10,849 nucleotides of DNA, from positions 1 to 10,849 of the forward strand of contig DGIN01000014.1 of NCBI GenBank assembly GCA_002387325.1. The letters are read 5' to 3'. Positions 5,458-10,849 of this stretch are shown in pieces. This DNA is from Bacteroidales bacterium UBA4621. Its GTDB lineage: Bacteria; Bacteroidota; Bacteroidia; Bacteroidales; Paludibacteraceae. The stretch's first letter is position 1; every line of letters begins with the position of its first letter. A program made the translations under genes and the position numbers. Under the pieces are notes generated by a model. It was not told where the DNA came from, did no database searches, and worked only from the letters and a program-made list of their open reading frames with translations.

Positions 5458-6999
5458 ATGCGTTGGTTACAACTTATTATTGCACTTAGTTTTCTCGTTG
5501 TCATCCACGAGTTCGGACATTTTGCCTTTGCACGTTTATTCAAAGTGCGTGTAGAGAAATTCTATATGTTCTTCAATCCGCGTTTCTCGCTGGTACGCGC
5601 CAAGAAAGTGGGGGGGCGTTGGCGTTTCCGCTTTTTTGCTCCCAACGTGAAACCCGCTATGGTCGAGGTGGAAGACCCCATAACGCACAATCCCAAGTTA
5701 GACGACAAGGGCAACAAGATATACCGCCCGATGACAGACGCAGAGCGCAAAGTCCTACCCGAAGACGACTGGCGTCGCGACCCCGACAACACCGAGTGGG
5801 GCATCGGCTGGGTACCTTTCGGCGGCTATTGCGCCATCGCGGGTATGGTGGACGAGACCAAGTCCGCCACCGACCTGCCCTCCGAGCCGCAACCGTGGGA
5901 GTTCCGCGCCAAACCCGCATGGCAGCGCCTGTTTATCATTATGGGCGGTATCCTGGTCAATTTTGTTGCCGCACTCGTGATGTTCGTCCTGATACTTTTC
6001 TCGTGGGGACAAGACTCACTGCCCCTGCACAATATCAATACCGGTTTATATTACTCCGAACTGCTGCAGCAAGAGGGTTTCCGCCAACAAGACAAGATAC
6101 TGACTATCAACGGACAAGAGCCGCAAGATTTGAGCGATGTCATCCAATGGCTGATTATCGAGGGCAAACAGGACGTGGTAGTACTGCGCGGCAGCGACAC
6201 CATCGCCCTCACGATGTCGCAAGACCTCGGCACACGCTATCTCGCCCTGCAAAACGAGTTCGACCGGCAAGAACGGCAAAAACAGCGGGATGACAAATCC
6301 TACCAGAAGCGCGGCTACCAACTCATCGGCTATTTTATGCCCTTTGTCGTTGATTCTGTATTAGAAGGCGGGGCTGCCTACTATGGCGGGATGCAGGCGG
6401 GCGACAGTATCGTCGGCATCAACGGGCAGGACGGCTTGTGCTATGTGCAAACCACCGAGATACTGCAAGCCCACCCTTGCGACAGTGTAACCGTGGATTT
6501 CTACCGTGCGGGAAAACTGATGCACGCAGGTGTCTTTATCGGCGACCAATGCAAATTAGGCGTTTATCCGCGTTCACCGATAACATTCTACCAATATGAG
6601 CATACCGACTACTCGTTCCTGCAATCCATACCCGCAGGAATCAAATATGGCTGGGACATGCTCAAGATGTACGTCAAGCAGTTCCGTCTGGTGTTCACCA
6701 AAGAGGGTGCACAGTCGCTCGGCGGATTCGGAGCAATGGGCAATATGTTCCCCAATACGTGGGACTGGTTCTCTTTCTGGCACATGACGGCATTCCTCAG
6801 CCTCATCCTCGCGTTTATGAATTTCCTGCCCATACCCGCTCTCGACGGCGGATATATCCTGTTCCTGCTTTGGGAAATCATCACGCGCCGCAAGCCGAGC
6901 GACAAGTTCCTCGAAATAGCCAACAACATCGGTTTCTGGCTGCTATTGGCTCTACTGATCTTCGCCAACGGAAACGATATATTAAAGATATTCTTCTAA
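5458..6999 (+). CDS. rseP: RIP metalloprotease RseP (site-2 protease, M50)
   Basis: 513 residues with the intramembrane zinc site HEFGH (17-21) in the first membrane helix and the second motif NFLPIPALDGG (455-465), whose D463 completes the site. Further membrane helices lie at about 157-182, 440-460 and 490-503. Between them are two PDZ-like segments at about 195-255 and 293-365. The family cleaves anti-sigma factors and remnant signal peptides within the membrane; the substrate here is unknown. The protein is longer than E. coli RseP (450), mainly through a hydrophilic insertion at about 47-112 before WGIGWVPFGGYCAIAGM; long RseP forms of this kind occur in Bacteroidales. Adjacency to dxr is common across bacteria and supports the call. 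The start is placed so that HEFGH falls in the first helix, as usual. Confidence 0.95.
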   Translation: MRWLQLIIALSFLVVIHEFGHFAFARLFKVRVEKFYMFFNPRFSLVRAKKVGGRWRFRFFAPNVKPAMVEVEDPITHNPKLDDKGNKIYRPMTDAERKVLPEDDWRRDPDNTEWGIGWVPFGGYCAIAGMVDETKSATDLPSEPQPWEFRAKPAWQRLFIIMGGILVNFVAALVMFVLILFSWGQDSLPLHNINTGLYYSELLQQEGFRQQDKILTINGQEPQDLSDVIQWLIIEGKQDVVVLRGSDTIALTMSQDLGTRYLALQNEFDRQERQKQRDDKSYQKRGYQLIGYFMPFVVDSVLEGGAAYYGGMQAGDSIVGINGQDGLCYVQTTEILQAHPCDSVTVDFYRAGKLMHAGVFIGDQCKLGVYPRSPITFYQYEHTDYSFLQSIPAGIKYGWDMLKMYVKQFRLVFTKEGAQSLGGFGAMGNMFPNTWDWFSFWHMTAFLSLILAFMNFLPIPALDGGYILFLLWEIITRRKPSDKFLEIANNIGFWLLLALLIFANGNDILKIFF

Positions 7000-7023
7000 G
7001 ACCTCCCCAACCCCTCCAAAGGA
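7000..7023 (+). repeat. C-rich intergenic hairpin repeat fragment
   Basis: Directly after the rseP stop comes a C-rich stretch with CCCCTCC-AAA-GGAGTGG, a stem with one mismatch. Very similar CCTCCCC...CCTCC-AAA-GGAGG elements are familiar from many Bacteroidota intergenic regions. The C/G-rich hairpin at 7133-7149 may belong to the same family. Confidence 0.5.
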
Positions 7024-7092
7024 GTGGCATACAGATATGGGCAAAACAGCATAGGATGCGCATAGGATAGGCTATTCAAAATCTAACTAAAA

Positions 7093-7725
7093 ATGGACAT
7101 AGAAAATCACCATACAGATCCCGATATGAAGTCCCCCTCTCTGAGGGGGTCGGGGGAGTCGTTCGTTCACCCATCCTCCTATGTGGACGAAGGCTGCAGC
7201 ATCGGTCGCGGCACCAAGATTTGGCATTTCTCGCATATTATGTCGGGCTGCCGCATAGGCGAGGACTGCAATATCGGGCAAAACGTGGTTATCTCGCCCG
7301 ATGTGGTGCTGGGGCGCAACTGCAAGATTCAGAATAATGTGTCCGTCTATACGGGTGTCCGCTGCGAGGACGATGTCTTCCTCGGACCGAGTATGGTCTT
7401 CACCAACGTCATCAACCCGCGTGCGGCGGTCAGTCGCAAAGCGGAGTACCGCCCGACAATCCTCAAACAGGGCACATCCGTCGGTGCCAACGCCACCATC
7501 GTTTGCGGACACACACTCGGTGAATACTGTCTCATCGGAGCAGGCTCGGTCGTAACGAAAGATGTCCCCGCCTACGCCCTTATGGTCGGCAATCCCGCAC
7601 GCCGCACAGGCTGGGTGAGCCGCCACGGAGAAAAACTCACTTTCGACGCCCGCGGCATCGCCATATGCCCCGCTACCGGAGAAAAATACCAACTCACAGA
7701 CAATCAAGTTACTCTCCTTGGATAA
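7093..7725 (+). CDS. Left-handed beta-helix sugar N-acetyltransferase (WbpD/WlbB-like)
   Basis: 210 residues of hexapeptide-repeat acyltransferase. Family features include FVHPSSYVDEG (24-34), KIWHFSHIM (42-50), KIQNNVSVYTGV (78-89), GPSMVFTNVINPRA (98-111), GANATIVCG (131-139) and VTKDVPAYALMVGNPAR (154-170). A short tail GWVSRHGEKL...CPATGEKY follows. This pattern matches WbpD/WlbB enzymes, which acetylate the 3-amino group of UDP-2-acetamido-3-amino-glucuronate with acetyl-CoA for O-antigen or other surface sugars. No partner sugar genes (dehydrogenase, oxidase, aminotransferase) are in the window, so the exact substrate is open. The N-terminus is odd: residues 12-22 are encoded by a C/G-rich hairpin repeat, and the conserved protein begins only near residue 24. 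The start could be 7093 or the in-frame ATG at 7126. Confidence 0.88.
   Translation: MDIENHHTDPDMKSPSLRGSGESFVHPSSYVDEGCSIGRGTKIWHFSHIMSGCRIGEDCNIGQNVVISPDVVLGRNCKIQNNVSVYTGVRCEDDVFLGPSMVFTNVINPRAAVSRKAEYRPTILKQGTSVGANATIVCGHTLGEYCLIGAGSVVTKDVPAYALMVGNPARRTGWVSRHGEKLTFDARGIAICPATGEKYQLTDNQVTLLG
7133..7149. repeat. C/G-rich hairpin inside the start of the acetyltransferase gene
   Basis: CCCCCTC (7133-7139) and GAGGGGG (7143-7149) form a perfect 7-bp stem with a 3-nt loop, 4 bp after the possible ATG at 7126. In the mRNA this would sit at or just after the ribosome loading site. It resembles the intergenic C-rich repeats of Bacteroidota, here absorbed into the reading frame as PSLRGSG. Confidence 0.6.
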
Positions 7726-7740
7726 ATCCAACAAACCATT

Positions 7741-8193
7741 ATGATTCAACGTATTCAAACCCTTTATCTGTTTCTTGTAGTGGTGCTTGGCATCCTGCTT
7801 TGTTTCTTCTCGCCGGTGCAGTTTCTGCCTACAACCGGCACTGCCTACATCACGCTCGCTACATTCTCCAAGTGGCCTTTGGCAGTCATCACGGTGGCTG
7901 TTCCGCTGATTGCTTTGGTAGATATTTTCCTCTTCAAACGCCGTCTGTTGCAGGCACGTATCAATGTGGTGAATGTCGTTCTGTGTGTAGGCTATTATGC
8001 CCTGCTGGCGCTCTATATCGCCTTTATCGTTAAGGGATACGAACCCGTCAACGATGTGATTTTGACTGGCGCAGACTGGTACCCCACCCTATGGGCGTCT
8101 ATCCCGCTCATCAATATGATTCTTACCCTGATGGCAACACGCCGTATCCTCAAAGACGAAGCACTTGTACGTGCAGCCGACCGACTGCGCTGA
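7741..8193 (+). CDS. DUF4293 family four-helix membrane protein
   Basis: 150 residues with four hydrophobic segments at about 5-24, 45-65, 72-97 and 114-131. It opens with MIQRIQTLYLF and ends with ILKDEALVRAADRLR, both hallmarks of the Bacteroidota family DUF4293. No enzymatic motif is visible and I know of no established function. It lies 15 bp after the acetyltransferase stop and is probably the last gene of the operon that starts at 3346. The first ATG gives the conserved N-terminus, so the start is well supported. Confidence 0.88.
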   Translation: MIQRIQTLYLFLVVVLGILLCFFSPVQFLPTTGTAYITLATFSKWPLAVITVAVPLIALVDIFLFKRRLLQARINVVNVVLCVGYYALLALYIAFIVKGYEPVNDVILTGADWYPTLWASIPLINMILTLMATRRILKDEALVRAADRLR

Positions 8194-8208
8194 TATATAC
8201 AAGAAATA

Positions 8209-8221
8209 TGCATTATATGCA
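8209..8221. repeat. TGCATTATATGCA motif, copy 1
   Basis: TGCA-N5-TGCA, 15 bp after the DUF4293 stop. The same 15-base string TATGCATTATATGCA (8207-8221) recurs exactly at 8389-8403. It resembles the argR palindromes, but the centre is one base longer and the symmetry is broken. Confidence 0.5.
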
Positions 8222-8267
8222 ATTTCCGTATCTCGTAATACCGATTACGTAGAAAAGACGTAGAAAG

Positions 8268-8347
8268 GTGAAGCGTGAGGCGGATGTGCATCGCACATTG
8301 AGCGCCGAAGCGACACGAAGCCCTGTGGGCTGAGTAGAACTCCTTAT
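8268..8347 (-). repeat. Dispersed repeat, copy B (inverted partner of 994-1074)
   Basis: Reverse-complement match to copy A: 32 of 32 bases identical at 8316-8347, then lower identity to GTGAAGCGT at 8268-8276. It includes a hairpin ATGTGC-ATC-GCACAT (8284-8298), and another (CGTAAT/ATTACG, 8234-8249) lies just before it. The rest of the 264-bp gap (8194-8457) holds no reading frame I would support. Confidence 0.85.
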
Positions 8348-8388
8348 TAGAAAGAATTGGAGTTTAGGCTGTGCATAAGCCGCCTTTT

Positions 8389-8426
8389 TATGCATTATAT
8401 GCACTTTTTATGCATCCGCTTTGCAT
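8389..8426. repeat. TGCATTATATGCA motif, copy 2, plus further TGCA sites
   Basis: The exact copy of the 8207-8221 string is at 8389-8403. It is followed by ATGCA (8410-8414) and TGCAT (8422-8426), which can pair. TGCA sites at 8391, 8400, 8411 and 8422 are 9-11 bp apart, roughly one helical turn each. This is a possible protein-binding cluster upstream of mscS. Confidence 0.4.
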
Positions 8427-8427
8427 G

Positions 8428-8454
8428 TTAATTATTAATTATTAATTATTAATT
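8428..8454 (+). repeat. Heptamer repeat TTAATTA x3.9 before the mscS start
   Basis: Three full units and one partial unit of TTAATTA end three bases before the ATG at 8458. No -33/-7 promoter with correct spacing was found nearby; the TTTG at 8420-8423 lacks the TA of a -7 box. Confidence 0.8.
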
Positions 8455-8457
8455 GAA

Positions 8458-9432
8458 ATGTTTCTTCTCGATATAGACGTTCCTACACCTGCCATTCCGC
8501 CTTCGGATTCCATTCGGCAGGTAACGGAAAATATCATCAAACAGGCAACCACCGATCCTGAATCGTTTTGGCACGGGGTGATGGACAGTGCCATCCGTTT
8601 CGGTCTCAAAGTTCTGGTGGCTTTTGTCATCTACCTGATTGGTGCGTGGCTTATCAAACGTGTGAAAACACTCTTGGTCAAGGTTTTTGAACGCCGCCAC
8701 ACCGAGCGCACGCTGGCCACGTTCATCTCCTCGCTCGTCAGTATCACCCTCACCATAATGCTGGTGCTTGCCACCATCGGCACACTCGGAGTCGATACCA
8801 CCTCTTTTGCAGCCCTGCTCACTGCCGGCGGTATGGCTATCGGTATGGCACTGTCGGGTACGGTGCAGAATTTTGCGGGCGGTATCATGCTGCTTATCTT
8901 CCGTCCATTCAAAGCGGGCGATTTCATTACCGCTTCGGGCGTCTCTGGTACCGTGATGGAGGTCTCTATCGTTTCTACGAAGATTCTTACTACAGACAAC
9001 CGGGTCATCGTCTTGCCTAACGGCACTCTCTTCAGCAGCAATATCGAGAACGTGTCCGCCCAGCCCTTGCGCCGTGTAGATTGGACGGTCAGCGTGGAGT
9101 ACGGCTCCGATGCCGAGAAATGTATGGAACTCATTCAGGAGATTGTGCATTCCGATGCCCGTGTCCTCACCTCTGCCGACCAACGCCCTAAGGTGGACTC
9201 CCGCTCGGCGGTAAACACCGAGGGACTACCCATTCCCGATCCGTTTGTAGCACTCTCGTCGCTCAACGAGAACGACATCTCCTTTACCGTCCGTGCCTGG
9301 GTGCGCAAAGAAGATTATTGGGACGTTTTCTACGACCTCAATCTCCGTTTCTATACCGAACTCCCGCAGTACGGCTTCGGTTTCGCCTACCCCCACATGG
9401 ACATCAACATCACCAACAAAACGAATGCTTAA
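8458..9432 (+). CDS. mscS: Small-conductance mechanosensitive channel, MscS family
   Basis: 324 residues against 286 in E. coli MscS. An amphipathic N-terminal segment is followed by membrane helices at about 44-66 (TM1) and 88-110 (TM2). The pore helix TM3 (about 113-150) is rich in Gly and Ala: AALLTAGGMAIGMALSGTV, then QNFAGGIMLLIFRPFKAGD. The FRPFKAGD turn leads into the beta domain (150-205, with VLPNGTLFSSNIEN), and an alpha/beta C-terminal domain ends at YPHMDINI. The family opens under membrane tension to release solutes during osmotic downshock. The gene stands alone between a repeat-rich leader and a convergent gene. The first ATG is used; alternatives would cut into the N-terminal helix. 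No damage is visible. Confidence 0.94.
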   Translation: MFLLDIDVPTPAIPPSDSIRQVTENIIKQATTDPESFWHGVMDSAIRFGLKVLVAFVIYLIGAWLIKRVKTLLVKVFERRHTERTLATFISSLVSITLTIMLVLATIGTLGVDTTSFAALLTAGGMAIGMALSGTVQNFAGGIMLLIFRPFKAGDFITASGVSGTVMEVSIVSTKILTTDNRVIVLPNGTLFSSNIENVSAQPLRRVDWTVSVEYGSDAEKCMELIQEIVHSDARVLTSADQRPKVDSRSAVNTEGLPIPDPFVALSSLNENDISFTVRAWVRKEDYWDVFYDLNLRFYTELPQYGFGFAYPHMDINITNKTNA

Positions 9433-9509
9433 GGGAGAGTATTTATAGAACCTGCACTAAGTCACATTTTCTCCCTATCTATCTCCCCAAGAAAAACAGC
9501 AGTTGCAGC

Positions 9510-9530
9510 AAAAATGGCTACCAACGTAGC
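9510..9530 (-). terminator. Possible terminator of the lipoprotein gene
   Basis: On the minus strand GCTAC (9530-9526), a 4-nt loop GTTG, and GTAGC (9521-9517) are followed within two bases by TTTTT (9514-9510). It lies 25 nt after the lipoprotein stop. The stem is only 5 bp, so it may be weak. A small stem-loop just past the variable region is also a known DGR feature, but this one is shorter than those described. Confidence 0.4.
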
Positions 9531-9554
9531 AACCACCCTCACGGGCTAGCGCTA

Positions 9555-10769
9555 CTATTTTGAATCTAAATCTCGAACAAGACGGACTGCATGCCCATAG
9601 TCGTAGTAACTGAGATCCGTGGTCGCTCCATTAGAATAAAAGTACAGGTAGCGCGCGTAGCCCGAGCCGATAGGTGTAGCAGACCAATAGAAGCCAGCGG
9701 GCTGCACGTAGTACACATTCGCCCCGATGCGGTACCCCGAAGTTGGTAAGAACACAGCATTAGCGGCTTCTAAGTTCTGCCAATCGCTCAAAGTTAAGGT
9801 TTGGCAAAAAGCATACTCATGTATGCTAAACGTCGACGAGAAACCATTTCTGAAAGTTACGCCAGCAGGACAAGTCCAATTGTCGGGCAACAAGATCAGA
9901 CCATTGGCATATTTTGTACCATCGGCATTGAAATTGATACGTGCTACACCTGTGAGTTGGTCTGCATTGGTACGTTCAAAGAGAACATAATACCACTCAT
10001 CCGCCGTCAACGTGTACCACGTCTTACCATCACCTATATTCTTACCCCAGTCCACGAAATCACCCCTACAATCGCTATCATCCATTAAAGTACTGATACC
10101 CCACTCTGCACTACCAGTATTACCGCTCCAACCGAACAAGTCTATTTTGTCTGCTACAGCACTACCTTCTTTGTAATAACCATACTCTGTACTTATCGCT
10201 GCGATACCACCAACCACATTATCCGTACCAATCATATCGTACTGATGTTCCGCAAATGACCAGGTATCGGTTGAGCGGGTGTACTGCAAGTTGCCTGGTG
10301 AGAAACGAACCAGTTTAGTGGCACTGACGGAGAATCCATCGTCCTTTACCATAGAACTTTTCAGTGTGGTAAAATTTTTGATAGCACCGAACTCATATTG
10401 GGTCCCATTGAGAAGTACAAAAGCACAATAGTAATACTTAAGATTATCTGTCAATCCATTTAATGCGATAGTGTAATCTTTCCCAATTAGCGTCTTGCCC
10501 AACACCTTATCGCCCTTGCGGTTATTCATATCCTGCAAATTATCAGATACCATCATACCAAACTCCACCGAGTTATAATCCTTGATATCCATATTTATCC
10601 TACCTGTCAATACCGCACTTTGTGTGGTAATCTCGGTTGCTTCACCAGTCGTTACTTTATCTGGTGTAGGTGCAACGGTTTCTTCCCCTTTACACCCTGT
10701 CAGACTGATGCAGGATACAGCCAGCAGCATACTTGTCAAGAACTTAATCGTTTTCATTGTTATTATCAT
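9555..10769 (-). CDS. Lipoprotein with Ig-like and C-type-lectin-like domains
   Basis: 404 residues. It starts with a lipoprotein signal, hydrophobic from about 8 to 24, ending in the lipobox LTGC with C26, so it is probably anchored in the outer membrane. The second ATG (10757) gives a more typical signal, MKTIKFLTSML, and may be the true start. Residues 38-136 look like an Ig/FN3-like domain, ending LTDNLKYYYCAFVLL...KNFTT. Residues 145-400 form a domain with VRFSPGNLQY, IDLFGW, TADEWYYVLFER, LILLPDNW, AVFLPTSGYR, FYWSATP and a closing AVRLVRD. I know this pattern from Bacteroidales surface proteins with a C-type-lectin/formylglycine-enzyme-like fold. No catalytic function can be assigned; ligand binding is likely. 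The tail resembles DGR variable regions. By eye its G+C is lower than that of dxr and rseP, which may mean transfer. It is convergent with mscS. Confidence 0.8.
   Translation of the reverse strand: MIITMKTIKFLTSMLLAVSCISLTGCKGEETVAPTPDKVTTGEATEITTQSAVLTGRINMDIKDYNSVEFGMMVSDNLQDMNNRKGDKVLGKTLIGKDYTIALNGLTDNLKYYYCAFVLLNGTQYEFGAIKNFTTLKSSMVKDDGFSVSATKLVRFSPGNLQYTRSTDTWSFAEHQYDMIGTDNVVGGIAAISTEYGYYKEGSAVADKIDLFGWSGNTGSAEWGISTLMDDSDCRGDFVDWGKNIGDGKTWYTLTADEWYYVLFERTNADQLTGVARINFNADGTKYANGLILLPDNWTCPAGVTFRNGFSSTFSIHEYAFCQTLTLSDWQNLEAANAVFLPTSGYRIGANVYYVQPAGFYWSATPIGSGYARYLYFYSNGATTDLSYYDYGHAVRLVRDLDSK
9573..9692 (-). other. Candidate DGR-like variable region at the lipoprotein C-terminus
   Basis: It encodes residues 360-399. 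Around a fixed frame of FYWSATP...A..L.F.SNG...G.AVRLVR, the positions that should vary read I, G, G, Y, R, Y, Y, Y, D, L, S, Y, Y, D, Y and H. Their codons (ATC, GGC, GGC, TAC, CGC, TAC, TAC, TAT, GAT, CTC, AGT, TAC, TAC, GAC, TAT, CAT) can each arise from AAC or AAT by changing only adenines, the DGR signature. No template repeat or reverse transcriptase is in the window, so this remains a hypothesis. Confidence 0.4.
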
Positions 10770-10814
10770 TTATGATTGTTTTTTTTACATCACACATTCT
10801 GCTTTGAATACCTC

Positions 10815-10846
10815 TTTCAATTCTCCCAATTTATGCTTTACCTTTG
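10815..10846 (+). promoter_or_regulatory. Possible divergent promoter pointing out of the window
   Basis: TACCTTTG (10839-10846) matches the -7 consensus and is identical to the -7 box of the promoter at 127-157. At 20 bases upstream lies TTTC (10815-10818), one base off TTTG. The product would lie to the right of the window. No clear minus-strand promoter for the lipoprotein gene was found between 10770 and 10849. Confidence 0.35.
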
Positions 10847-10849
10847 CAG

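Noticed and set aside
5506..5790. RseP insertion (about residues 47-112) as a foreign domain
   Set aside because: Long RseP forms with a hydrophilic segment at this point are, to my knowledge, seen in other Bacteroidales, and the frame and codon use are continuous with the rest of the gene.
8209..8221. TGCATTATATGCA as an ARG box
   Set aside because: The centre is 5 bases instead of 4, the palindrome is broken, and no second box lies 21 bp away, so it is listed only as a repeat.
9433..9475. GGGAGA/TCTCCC stem as the mscS terminator
   Set aside because: A 6-bp stem with a loop of about 31 nt and no T-run is too weak to call.

Overview
The window looks like chromosomal DNA of a member of the Bacteroidales (phylum Bacteroidota). 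Several promoters fit the Bacteroides-type consensus (TTG or TTTG, about 20 bases, TAnnTTTG), no Shine-Dalgarno sequences are visible, and start codons are preceded by A/T-rich leaders. The proteins also fit: a DUF4293 protein, a long RseP and a Bacteroidales-type lipoprotein. The family within the order cannot be set from the sequence alone.

Layout. (1) Positions 1-336: a leftward promoter with a long leader running off the window, then the rho-independent terminator of argR. (2) 337-798 (-): argR, the arginine repressor, behind its own promoter with two ARG-box-like palindromes. (3) 799-1631: a gene-free stretch full of repeats, including hairpin pairs, an 11-bp x5 array, a 14-bp x2 and a 25-bp x3 array. 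The last two carry the promoter elements of the next gene. (4) 1632-3272 (+): class I iron-sulfur fumarase. (5) 3346-8193 (+): a probable operon of a membrane-anchored LytM/M23-like protein with lost zinc ligands, dxr (isoprenoid synthesis), rseP (site-2 protease), a left-handed beta-helix sugar N-acetyltransferase and a DUF4293 membrane protein. (6) 8194-8457: a second repeat-rich gap that shares a 32-bp perfect inverted copy with gap 3. (7) 8458-9432 (+): an MscS-type mechanosensitive channel. (8) 9555-10769 (-): a lipoprotein with a C-type-lectin-like C-terminal domain, convergent with mscS. The right edge carries a possible promoter pointing out of the window.

The core genes are housekeeping: arginine control, fumarate metabolism, isoprenoid precursors, envelope proteolysis and osmotic safety. 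The unusual content lies in the non-coding DNA and in the last gene. The lipoprotein's C-terminus resembles the variable region of a diversity-generating retroelement (DGR) target, but no reverse transcriptase or template repeat is in the window. Nearly every leader carries its own short tandem repeat, and the fumarase promoter itself has been copied three times.
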